This document shows positions 15,074 through 22,705 of a stretch of 64,000 bases of DNA, piece after piece. The stretch comes from a virus. Below the pieces are notes generated by a model. That model did not search any database. It saw nothing but the letters and a program-made list of their open reading frames with translations, and was not told where the DNA came from. Made by a program: the position numbers and the translations under genes. Location: positions 124,001-188,000 of IMG/VR virus record IMGVR_UViG_3300022744_000022; one strand, given 5' to 3'. Positions within the stretch are counted from its first letter, which is position 1, and each line of letters starts with the position of its first letter.

Positions 15074-15201
15074 CGTGGCCTCCACCTAGTCATGTGCGTG
15101 AGCGGGCTGAAAATTGCAGACGACCTGCGTTTTCTTTCGAGCCCCACAACCTGGTTGCCGAATACCAAAGTCCTTTCGGGGGTTTGTGAAATAGTTTCGA
15201 T

Positions 15202-15222
15202 TTTTGGTTGCCTGTACCAAAA
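15202..15222 (+). promoter_or_regulatory. Palindromic operator upstream of the NAD-salvage operon
   Basis: TTTTGGT, 7 nt, ACCAAAA: a perfect 7-bp inverted repeat ending 6 nt before the GTGTAAGT box that precedes the regulator gene at 15244. Position and symmetry suit a repressor site, perhaps for the winged-helix protein encoded immediately downstream. Confidence 0.55.
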
Positions 15223-15228
15223 GACATG

Positions 15229-15236
15229 GTGTAAGT
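15229..15236 (+). promoter_or_regulatory. GTGTANNN start-proximal promoter (NAD operon)
   Basis: GTGTAAGT ends 7 nt before the ATG at 15244. Confidence 0.6.
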
Positions 15237-15243
15237 AACCAAT

Positions 15244-16410
15244 ATGCAATCGGCAGAACTAACGCTGTACCCCGAAACAGCAGCGATTTACTTCCTGCTC
15301 GACGGGGTGCAGGTCGTCTACGTGGGGCAAACCCAAGATCTACGGAATTCCTTTCAAATTCAGCGCCACCTGGAGAAAACCTATCAACGGGTGCGGTATG
15401 TGCCTGTTGGTAAAGCCGACTTAGATGCCGTCGAGATGGCCTGCATCGTGTACTTCAAGCCAAAGTACAACCGTATGCGCCATACGAAAAAGATCTCCGC
15501 TGAACAAGCTGAGACCAAAGTGCGGCGATTGCTCTCTGACGACGATCTTGACCAACTCGGAGTGACTCGCCGTGCTCCTTGTAAGTACGAGTATGATTAC
15601 CCACGCCCCTCAGTCACCGTAGACTGTGTGGTGTTTGGTTTCGATCTTGCCGACAAGAGAGACCCCCTCAAGGTTCTCCTGATCCAGCGTAACTCGGAGC
15701 CTTACGCAAAATGCTGGGCTATCCCCGGAGGATTCGTTGAAACCAACGATATTGGTGGGGGTGAGAGCCTTGAAAGGGCTGCTCAGCGTGAGTTGGAAGA
15801 GGAAACTGGCCTTCGTTTAGAGTTTGAACAACTCCCCCCTTCCTCACAGACACATGTACCGCATGTGTTAAAAGACGGGACGACCCTTCCCCCTAACTGG
15901 TACCCCGATGACGAACCGCGACACGTGCCCGCCTATTTAGAGCAACTCTACACTTTCGGTGCGCCTCGACGTGATCCGCGTGGTCGGGTGATCTCAGTAG
16001 CCTATCTCGTATTGGTGCGTGCCGCAGACTACGTACCACAGGGTGGATCAGATGCGAGCCAAGCCAAGTGGGTGGGCATTCAGGACGCTCTAACTCGAAA
16101 CTTAGCGTTTGATCACGCTGAGGTTCTAAGTAAAGCGATCACCCGACTCCAAGGTAAGATCCGCTACGAACCGATCGGATTCAATTTGTTACCCGACGAA
16201 TTCGCACTCTCGGACTTGCGGGATCTCTACGCGGGCGTTTTGCAACGCGAACTGGACCTGTCGAACTTTCGCAAGCGCGTGTTGGCCACCGGGGTGCTAT
16301 CGGAGACAGGCCACCTGACCGAAGGTTCTGGGCGGCCCGCAGCACTCTACCGCTTCAACAAGACCGCATACGACCAAGCCGTCAAAACCGGCTTCAACTT
16401 CGAGATCTGA
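15244..16410 (+). CDS. GIY-YIG / Nudix / winged-helix (NrtR-like) fusion regulator
   Basis: 388 residues with three parts. Residues 1-80 resemble a GIY-YIG domain (AAIYFLL...VVYVGQTQDLR, then RHLE). Residues about 120-290 are a Nudix domain with GGFVE and RELEEETGL (Nudix box R-E-U-x-E-E-x-G-U). Residues about 300-388 are a winged helix with GVLSETGHL. Nudix plus winged helix is the architecture of NrtR, the ADP-ribose-sensing repressor of bacterial NAD genes. It heads an operon with NadV and an NMNAT, behind a palindrome. The Nudix part could also hydrolyse ADP-ribose. The GIY-YIG addition is unusual. Confidence 0.85.
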   Translation: MQSAELTLYPETAAIYFLLDGVQVVYVGQTQDLRNSFQIQRHLEKTYQRVRYVPVGKADLDAVEMACIVYFKPKYNRMRHTKKISAEQAETKVRRLLSDDDLDQLGVTRRAPCKYEYDYPRPSVTVDCVVFGFDLADKRDPLKVLLIQRNSEPYAKCWAIPGGFVETNDIGGGESLERAAQRELEEETGLRLEFEQLPPSSQTHVPHVLKDGTTLPPNWYPDDEPRHVPAYLEQLYTFGAPRRDPRGRVISVAYLVLVRAADYVPQGGSDASQAKWVGIQDALTRNLAFDHAEVLSKAITRLQGKIRYEPIGFNLLPDEFALSDLRDLYAGVLQRELDLSNFRKRVLATGVLSETGHLTEGSGRPAALYRFNKTAYDQAVKTGFNFEI

Positions 16411-16423
16411 AAGAGGTGTGATC

Positions 16424-17866
16424 ATGGCGTGGGAAGACCAAGTGATCGAGGGTAATGTCGCGGGGGATCCCGACGATCCGTACGCGATGGAATACAACCC
16501 CATCACCGACACGGACTCGTACAAGTTCAGTCACCCCATGCAGTATCCGACAGGGCTGACTTCGGTGTTCAGCTACATCGAGTCGAGGGGTGGCCACTAC
16601 GGGGTGACCCAGTGGGCTGGCATGCAGATGATCCTCAAGCGTGCGTTGTGTCGCCGCGTGACGATGAAGCACGTCATCAAGGCCGCAGCGTTCGCGGCAG
16701 CTCACGGCGAACCCTTCCCCTTCGAGGGTTGGAAGCGCGTCGTGGAAGTCCACAACGGCTGGCTCCCGCTGCGCATTCGTGCGGTCGCGGAAGGCACCGT
16801 GGTTCCGACCGGCAACATCCTGGCCGCCATCGAGAGCACCGATCCGCAGTTGCCGTGGATGAACTCGTGGCAAGAGCCCAGGCTCATGCGTACCTGGTAC
16901 CCCACTGCGGTCGGGACCAAGAGCTTCTTCGCCAAGAAAGAGATCTTGGCGGCCCTCAAGCGGTCCGCTAACGATGCGATGACCGAGCTGTACTTCAAGC
17001 TCCACGACTTCGGTGCGCGGGGTGTCAGCTCGTGGGAATCGGCGGGCCTTGGCGGTGCATCCCACCTGTTCAACTTCAAGGGCTCAGACACTGTGACTGG
17101 CATCGAGTTTGCCAATCACTACTACAACGAGCCGATGGCCGGATTCTCGATCCCTGCGGCCGAACACAGCACCATGACCATTCGTGGCTTGAGTCACGAG
17201 CTGGATCAGATGCGGCACATGCTCAACCAGTTCGCTAAACCCGGGGCAACGCTTGCTTGCGTCTCGGACTCGAAGGACGTTTTCTACGCCGTCGAGAATT
17301 ACTGGGGCGACATCTTGCACGATCAGGTCCGCAACTCGGGTGCGACCGTCGTGATCCGGCCGGACTCGGGTGACCCGTCAGAGGTCAACCTCAAGTTGCT
17401 CCAAATCTTGGAGCGCAAAATCGGCATGAGCACGAACCTCAAGGGCTACAAGGTTCTGCCGAAATACTTCCGGCTCATCCAAGGCGATGGTAACGACGAC
17501 GAGATCTCGATCCGCAAGGTGCTCAACACCCTGATGGACAATGGGTACTCGGCCTCAAACATCGCGTTCGGCATGGGCGGCGGGCTCTTGCAGAAGGTCG
17601 ATCGCGACATGCAAAAGTTCGCCATGAAGGCGTCACAGTCGATCATCGACAACGAAGTGATCGATGTTTACAAAGACCCGATCACCGACCAAGGCAAGAA
17701 GTCCAAGCGCGGCCGTCTCGACCTCGTGTTCCGCGACGGCGAGTACAAGACCGTGCAAGGTGACCAGCCGGACAGCTTGCTCATTCCCGTGTTCGAGAAC
17801 GGCAAGCTGCTCAAGGACTGGACGCTCGCTGAGGTGCGTAAGAACGCCGAAGCGACCCTGCTCTAA
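16424..17866 (+). CDS. nadV: Nicotinamide phosphoribosyltransferase (NAMPT/NadV)
   Basis: 480 residues, the normal NAMPT length. Features are DSYKFSHPMQYPTG near the start, AAEHST with the catalytic His at about 248, VIRPDSGDP (PRPP/phosphate site) and FGMGGGLLQKVDRD. It makes NMN from nicotinamide and PRPP, the first step of two-step NAD+ salvage. The second step (NMNAT) is encoded at 22705 in the same operon. The ATG at 16424 is preceded by AGAGGTG. Phages use NadV to rebuild NAD+ after host defences consume it (the known NAMPT-NMNAT reconstitution pathway). Confidence 0.96.
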   Translation: MAWEDQVIEGNVAGDPDDPYAMEYNPITDTDSYKFSHPMQYPTGLTSVFSYIESRGGHYGVTQWAGMQMILKRALCRRVTMKHVIKAAAFAAAHGEPFPFEGWKRVVEVHNGWLPLRIRAVAEGTVVPTGNILAAIESTDPQLPWMNSWQEPRLMRTWYPTAVGTKSFFAKKEILAALKRSANDAMTELYFKLHDFGARGVSSWESAGLGGASHLFNFKGSDTVTGIEFANHYYNEPMAGFSIPAAEHSTMTIRGLSHELDQMRHMLNQFAKPGATLACVSDSKDVFYAVENYWGDILHDQVRNSGATVVIRPDSGDPSEVNLKLLQILERKIGMSTNLKGYKVLPKYFRLIQGDGNDDEISIRKVLNTLMDNGYSASNIAFGMGGGLLQKVDRDMQKFAMKASQSIIDNEVIDVYKDPITDQGKKSKRGRLDLVFRDGEYKTVQGDQPDSLLIPVFENGKLLKDWTLAEVRKNAEATLL

Positions 17867-17884
17867 CCCAGGATCCGTGTAACC

Positions 17885-18811
17885 ATGATGAAGACACGCC
17901 GAATCGATTCTCGGGACGAAAACGTTTCTAAGTACGTTTTCGATTTCGACTCAGCCGTAGCTGAGTCGGTGCTGTACAAGTACCCGACCTACGAAGCTCG
18001 TACGGTCATCTGCTGCTCCACGCAGAGCGGTTGCCCAGTGGGCTGCCGTTTCTGCGGGGCAGGAGATGCCTTCGTCCGCTCTCTGACAGCAGACGAAATC
18101 GTGGGACAGGTCCAGCACTTGTTTGCGGACCGCAACATCGACCCCACCAAGGTCGAACGCTGCCAGATCATGTTCATGAGCATGGGCGAGCCGCTCTTGA
18201 ATCTCGCGGGGCTCGCACCTGCAATTCGACGGCTGAACCAACTCTACCCTAAGGCTGCTCTGCTTATCAGCACCTCAGCCCCCAAGGTGGACTACGCTCA
18301 GGTGCGTGACCTCTCGGTAGAGGTTGACAAGGTGGGGCTCCAGTTCTCAGTGCATGAGAGTCTGGATGAGCGCCGTAACGCTCTTGTCCCGTTCAAGGCG
18401 AAGCTGACGCTTGCCGAGATTGCGGTTGAAGGTGAGGCCTGGTTCGAGGCCACGGGCCGTCAGCCCTTCTTCAACTACTGTGCGCATTCCGAGAACGTGT
18501 CGGATCAAGATGCCGACCGGCTCATGGCGCTCTACAAGCCGGGGATCTGGCAAGCCACGATCAGTGTTGTGTGTGAACGCGACGAATCGGTGGCGGCAGC
18601 CAACCAACGGCAACGAGAACTCGCTGCAAACTTCATGACGAAGTTGAGTGAACGAGGCTTCTCCACGCGGTGCTTTGACCCGGCGGGTCAAGACGATATC
18701 GGGGGCGGGTGCGGCCAACTTTGGTTCGTCCAAGATTGGATGCGCCGTCACCCCAAGCTTGCCAAACGCAGTGTGGGTCACGGCCTGCCTGTGATCCACA
18801 CCCCAACCTAA
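17885..18811 (+). CDS. RlmN/Cfr-like radical SAM methyltransferase
   Basis: 308 residues. The [4Fe-4S] motif is C-x3-C-x2-C (Cys50, 54, 57) within SGCPVGCRFCGAG, followed by MSMGEPLLN, and a C-terminal QDDIGGGCGQLW whose Cys (about 277) matches the second catalytic Cys of RlmN and Cfr. These enzymes methylate adenosine 2503 (C2 or C8) of 23S rRNA, and RlmN also tRNA. It is shorter than cellular RlmN (about 380) and lacks most of the N-terminal accessory domain. It lies 18 nt behind nadV. Possible roles are ribosome or tRNA modification during infection. Confidence 0.85.
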   Translation: MMKTRRIDSRDENVSKYVFDFDSAVAESVLYKYPTYEARTVICCSTQSGCPVGCRFCGAGDAFVRSLTADEIVGQVQHLFADRNIDPTKVERCQIMFMSMGEPLLNLAGLAPAIRRLNQLYPKAALLISTSAPKVDYAQVRDLSVEVDKVGLQFSVHESLDERRNALVPFKAKLTLAEIAVEGEAWFEATGRQPFFNYCAHSENVSDQDADRLMALYKPGIWQATISVVCERDESVAAANQRQRELAANFMTKLSERGFSTRCFDPAGQDDIGGGCGQLWFVQDWMRRHPKLAKRSVGHGLPVIHTPT

Positions 18812-18825
18812 CAACGGAGAACACC

Positions 18826-18963
18826 ATGGGCGGAGATACGTACCTCGACAAGATTGCAGAAGGCGAAGCAGCGCCGGAACCTCAAACCCCCGAACCCGAG
18901 CCCCAGCCGGTCGGGACGGCGGCACCCCTCGAAACCCCCGAGGCTGAGACCCCTCAGCCGTAA
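18826..18963 (+). CDS. Short proline/glutamate-rich peptide
   Basis: 45 residues starting MGGDTYLDKIAEGE, then Pro-Glu-Thr repeats. A GGAG site precedes the ATG. It begins with the same MGG-x-x-Y/W pattern as the VWA gene that follows. Probably an unstructured operon member; function unknown. Confidence 0.6.
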   Translation: MGGDTYLDKIAEGEAAPEPQTPEPEPQPVGTAAPLETPEAETPQP

Positions 18964-18992
18964 GTCAACAACCAACCTGAAAGGCAACTACC

Positions 18993-19970
18993 ATGGGCGG
19001 CACAATGTGGAGCAGTGAGCTGTACGAAGATCGTGCAGCAACCAGAGCAAAGACGGGGACCCCGACGTTTGCTCATGACGCAGCAGTGCGTACGGGCCGA
19101 ACGGCCAAGAAGGCTCACGCCTCGCTTGAGCCGCACGGAGTCAAGGTGCGGGAGTCCAGGGACTCGGACGCACACCCGAATTCGTTGGCTATCGGCGTCG
19201 TCTTTGACGAGACGGGTTCGATGCACACGATTCCGGGCATCGTGCAGAAGAAGCTGACCAAGCTCATGGAGATCCTGCTCGACAAGAAATACTGCGAGGA
19301 CCCTCAGATCCTCGTGGGCGCTGTCGGTGATGCACGCTCGGACAGCGTGTCGTTGCAGATGGGGCAGTTTGAGTCGGGCATCGAGATCGATGAGCAGCTC
19401 GGGCACATCTACCTCGAAGCCAACGGTGGTGGCGGGGAACCCCAGGAAAGCTACCAGAACGCGCTGTACTTCTTCGCCAACAAGACCAGCATCGATTGCT
19501 GGGAGAAGCGGGGCAAGAAGGGCTTCCTGTTCATCATCGGAGACGAGAAGCCCTACGGGGCATCCACGCCGGAGGAGATCAACCGGATCTTCGGCGACGT
19601 GGTGCAAGAGAACGTGCTGACCACGGACTTGGTTCGCAAGGTCAAGGAGCGCTACCACGTCTTCTACCTGATGCCCAGCGGCACCATGCACTACAAGGAG
19701 CCGGGCATCGTCAACGCCTGGAACAGCCTTCTGGGTGCTGAGAACGTGATCATGCTCGATGACCCCAACCTCGTGGCTGAGACCATCGGGGCTACCGTGG
19801 GTATGGTTGAGAATGCGATCTCGCTCGATGCGATGACCACCGATCTCGGTGGCGGCAAGGATGCCCTGGTGGTCCGTGCAGCTCTGGATCGTCTCGCCCC
19901 GGCCGCTGCATCGGCCAAGGGTGGCGTCCCGGCGGCAACGACCAAGGGCGGCTCGAACGTTCGTCTGTGA
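18993..19970 (+). CDS. VWA-domain protein
   Basis: 325 residues. A MIDAS motif D-x-T-G-S (Asp72: DETGSM) opens a von Willebrand A domain, with further pieces in ILVGAVGDARSD, a Gly-rich GGGGEPQESYQ and FLFIIGDEKPYG. The first about 65 residues are basic and unstructured, and the C-terminus has Gly/Ala/Lys low complexity. VWA proteins bind a metal ion and a protein partner, often an AAA+ ATPase; none is seen here. Its position between RlmN-like and PurA-like genes does not explain its role. Confidence 0.85.
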   Translation: MGGTMWSSELYEDRAATRAKTGTPTFAHDAAVRTGRTAKKAHASLEPHGVKVRESRDSDAHPNSLAIGVVFDETGSMHTIPGIVQKKLTKLMEILLDKKYCEDPQILVGAVGDARSDSVSLQMGQFESGIEIDEQLGHIYLEANGGGGEPQESYQNALYFFANKTSIDCWEKRGKKGFLFIIGDEKPYGASTPEEINRIFGDVVQENVLTTDLVRKVKERYHVFYLMPSGTMHYKEPGIVNAWNSLLGAENVIMLDDPNLVAETIGATVGMVENAISLDAMTTDLGGGKDALVVRAALDRLAPAAASAKGGVPAATTKGGSNVRL

Positions 19971-19972
19971 TC

Positions 19973-20008
19973 CCTAGGGGCCGGGGGCAAGCACCTCCGG
20001 CCCCTTCA
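19973..20008 (+). terminator. GC-rich hairpin after the VWA gene
   Basis: AGGGGCCGG pairs with CCGGCCCCT across a 12-nt loop, directly after the VWA stop codon. There is no T-tract, so it may attenuate rather than terminate, leaving the downstream operon genes partly expressed. Confidence 0.45.
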
Positions 20009-20014
20009 AACCCT

Positions 20015-20200
20015 ATGCCAAAACGCAAGTTCAAGAACCCGAAAGCTAAAGCCTGGGACGTTGCCGCTCATGGCCTAGCGGTGTGGCTGGGTGAACGTTG
20101 TTTGGCGAACGACGAAACGGTCCAGCACATCAAAGACCACATCCTCCCGTCCATGAGGCGACGGGCTGAGATCATCGAGAGGAACACCAAACATGGGTAA
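20015..20200 (+). CDS. Small basic protein
   Basis: 61 residues, Lys/Arg-rich N-terminus (MPKRKFKNPKAKAW) then a helix pair. Its stop overlaps the start of the PurA-like gene by 8 nt, so the two are translationally coupled. No family recognised. Confidence 0.65.
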   Translation: MPKRKFKNPKAKAWDVAAHGLAVWLGERCLANDETVQHIKDHILPSMRRRAEIIERNTKHG

Positions 20201-21521
20201 CGCGATTCTTCTGGCTGGTCTTGGCTTCGGGGATGAGGGCAAGGGCTCCGTCATCGACCACCTTACGCACACCACCGGCGCTACCCTGGTCGTTCGCTAC
20301 AACGGCGGGGCACAAGCGGCCCACAACGTGATTACGAACCGAGGCTTCCACCACACGTTCGCTCAATTTGGATCCGGCACCTTCGCAGGGGCCAAGACTC
20401 ATCTGAGTCGGCACATGCTCGTGAACCCCAACAACCTCTTGAACGAGGCCAAGGCTCTTGAGGGGCTCGGGTTCGACCCCCTGGACCTGATCACTCTTGA
20501 ACGAGACGCCCTCGTCACGAACATGTTCCAGGTAACCGCGAACCGTCTTCGTGAGGCTCACCGTGGGAAAGGGCGTCACGGGTCCTGTGGCCTTGGAATC
20601 GGGGAAACGGTGGCGGATGCTCTCCAGCACCCGGATCAAGCGTTGCGTATCGGTGACCTCCAGGATCGCGAGCTGACCCGCAAGAAGCTCACGTTTTCCC
20701 GTGACCTAAAGTTCGCCGAGTTCGGTGGACGAGGACCTTCTGTAGATCACCCCTTCAGCGATCAGCGTCTTGAATTCTACCTAGACCTCTACGCGGACTT
20801 CGCCAAACGCTATCAAATCGTGGACCGGCAGTACCTTGAGCAGCAGCTCAAGCAAGAAGGCACCGTGATCTTCGAGGGGGCTCAGGGCGTCCTATTGGAT
20901 CAGGACTACGGATTCCACCCGTACACAACGTGGTCCGACACGACCTTCGGCAATGCCCACGACCTGCTCCAAGGGTTCGATGGGCCGGTACGTAAGATTG
21001 GCGTGCTCCGGGGCTACATGACCCGGCACGGTGCGGGACCTTTCCCGACCGAGCTACCTGACGACGTTCGATTGGACTGCGACATCCAAACGGACCTGCA
21101 CAACAAGTGGGGTGAATTTCAACGGCACTTCAGGGTCGGGCATTTCGATGCCGTGTTGGCCCGTTACGCCTTGGAAGTCATTGGGGGTGTGGACGAGTTG
21201 GCGATCACCAACCTCGATAAGCTCGGGGCAAAGCCGCAGATCTGCCCAAGCTACCGTGACGACTTCGGTCGCAAAGTTCACCGCATCGCGCCCAAGAAGC
21301 TCGATGACTTCATGTTGGAACAAGGTGCCCACCACTGGACGCGGATCTTACCCACCTTGAAGCCCAACTACGTGACGCTGCCTGATCGAGTCAGCATCGT
21401 AGACTGCATCGCCGAAGAACTTAGAACCTCTGTGACGCTGTGCTCAGTCGGACCCAAGACCCAGCATAAGTGGCCAACCCGTTACCTCCGAGACCTACAG
21501 GCGAGCCAATGGAACTCCTGA
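20193..21521 (+). CDS. Adenylosuccinate synthetase-like enzyme (PurA/PurZ family)
   Basis: 442 residues, usual PurA length. GFGDEGKGSVID carries the family P-loop with the catalytic Asp kept (PurZ enzymes of 2-aminoadenine phages usually replace it). Other marks are NGGAQAAHNV with the active-site His, FEGAQGVLLDQDYG and ITNLDKL. The substrate-contact segment (HHTFAQFGSGT) departs from housekeeping PurA. The reaction joins aspartate to IMP or a related nucleotide using GTP. No MazZ, DatZ or PurB is visible, so a role in modified-base synthesis cannot be claimed. Sits in the NAD operon. Confidence 0.88.
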   Translation: MGNAILLAGLGFGDEGKGSVIDHLTHTTGATLVVRYNGGAQAAHNVITNRGFHHTFAQFGSGTFAGAKTHLSRHMLVNPNNLLNEAKALEGLGFDPLDLITLERDALVTNMFQVTANRLREAHRGKGRHGSCGLGIGETVADALQHPDQALRIGDLQDRELTRKKLTFSRDLKFAEFGGRGPSVDHPFSDQRLEFYLDLYADFAKRYQIVDRQYLEQQLKQEGTVIFEGAQGVLLDQDYGFHPYTTWSDTTFGNAHDLLQGFDGPVRKIGVLRGYMTRHGAGPFPTELPDDVRLDCDIQTDLHNKWGEFQRHFRVGHFDAVLARYALEVIGGVDELAITNLDKLGAKPQICPSYRDDFGRKVHRIAPKKLDDFMLEQGAHHWTRILPTLKPNYVTLPDRVSIVDCIAEELRTSVTLCSVGPKTQHKWPTRYLRDLQASQWNS

Positions 21522-22705
21522 CCATCGCCACCAACATCAAGGCTGCCAAGTGCCCTGAGGACATCTTCGGTGGCCCTCCGGATGGCAGCACCGTTACGCC
21601 GGTCTACCGCCAGCTCATCCTCGTGATCCACCCTGATCACTTCGATGGAAAGCCCACAGAGCTGGCCACTGCCACGGAAGCATTCCGGCTCCTGGCTCAG
21701 CTCCGGGGTGAGGCCGAACGCAAGATCAAGGCGGGCAAGTACGGCCAGAAGAAGGTCAAGGCACCGCCACCCAAAGAGCCCTTCCGCCCCTCAGTGGTTG
21801 AGGCCAACGGCAAGCGCTACATCTTGACGGATCAGGTTGCCTCGGGGGACCTGTGCGACATCTTCCTGTGTACGATCTCCAACGGATCTGCCGACCACAA
21901 AGCCATTTTTAAGATCGTCAAGAACGGGGCTGACAACGATCTCGTTGAAAACGAGATCAAGGTACTTGCGAAGCTCCACGCGCCTGGGGTCAAGTTCGAC
22001 GAACGCTTTTTCCCGAAAACGAACGACTCGTTCGTCATCCGGGGACCCGGGTTTCAACGTCAAGTCAACGTCCTGTCGTGGTTTCCAGAGCACCGAGGAC
22101 TTGACGAGGTGCTGAGAGTCTTCCCGGACGGCATCGACTACCGTGACATGGTGTGGATGTTCAAACGCATCCTGCACGGCGTAGGGTTCGCCCACGAGAA
22201 CCAGATCGTACACGGGGCCCTGATCCCGCCTCACATCCTGATCCACCCGGTGGACCACGGGGCCAAAATCATCGATTGGTCGTATGCGGTGGACATTACG
22301 CCTAAAGTCAAGGCGGTCAAACCCAAGACTCACCGCAGCCTTTACGACCTCTTGGACGCGGACGACATCCTTACTCCAGACCCGCACGTCAAGGCAATCA
22401 GCGCCGACTACAAGTTGTATTACCCGCCGGAGATCCTTAAGAAAGAGATCCCGACGCCCGCCAGCGACATTTACATGGCAGCCAAGTGTGCGGTAGCCTT
22501 GGTGGGTGGTGACTTGAAAACGAACGCAATGCCCAACGAGATCCCTGGAACTGTCCGGGCCTTCTTTGAGCGTTGCCTTCATGCGGTTCCGGCCAAGCGT
22601 CCGCAGAACATGTGGGACGCCCATGAGGAGCTGGACCGAATCTTGAAAGCAGCCGTGGGCAAACGAACTTACCGACCCTTCCCCATGCCTGAGGTACGCC
22701 CGTGA
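21509..22705 (+). CDS. J-domain / protein-kinase-like fusion (probable pseudokinase)
   Basis: 398 residues from the ATG at 21509, which overlaps purA by 13 nt. Residues about 20-75 form a J-domain-like segment with HPD (His41). Residues about 95-390 resemble a Ser/Thr kinase: AIFKIVK (Lys135), a VHGALIPPHILI catalytic loop (about 233-244) that lacks the usual Asp after His, and IIDWS in place of DFG (Asp256). The missing catalytic Asp suggests a pseudokinase or altered chemistry. It could target DnaK clients or act as a scaffold. Confidence 0.75.
   Translation: MELLTIATNIKAAKCPEDIFGGPPDGSTVTPVYRQLILVIHPDHFDGKPTELATATEAFRLLAQLRGEAERKIKAGKYGQKKVKAPPPKEPFRPSVVEANGKRYILTDQVASGDLCDIFLCTISNGSADHKAIFKIVKNGADNDLVENEIKVLAKLHAPGVKFDERFFPKTNDSFVIRGPGFQRQVNVLSWFPEHRGLDEVLRVFPDGIDYRDMVWMFKRILHGVGFAHENQIVHGALIPPHILIHPVDHGAKIIDWSYAVDITPKVKAVKPKTHRSLYDLLDADDILTPDPHVKAISADYKLYYPPEILKKEIPTPASDIYMAAKCAVALVGGDLKTNAMPNEIPGTVRAFFERCLHAVPAKRPQNMWDAHEELDRILKAAVGKRTYRPFPMPEVRP

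Noticed and set aside
17877-17884. GTGTAACC immediately before the RlmN-like ATG as another start-proximal promoter
   Set aside because: Spacing to the ATG is zero (three to the second ATG), outside the 5-9 nt rule, so it is probably coincidental in an operon.
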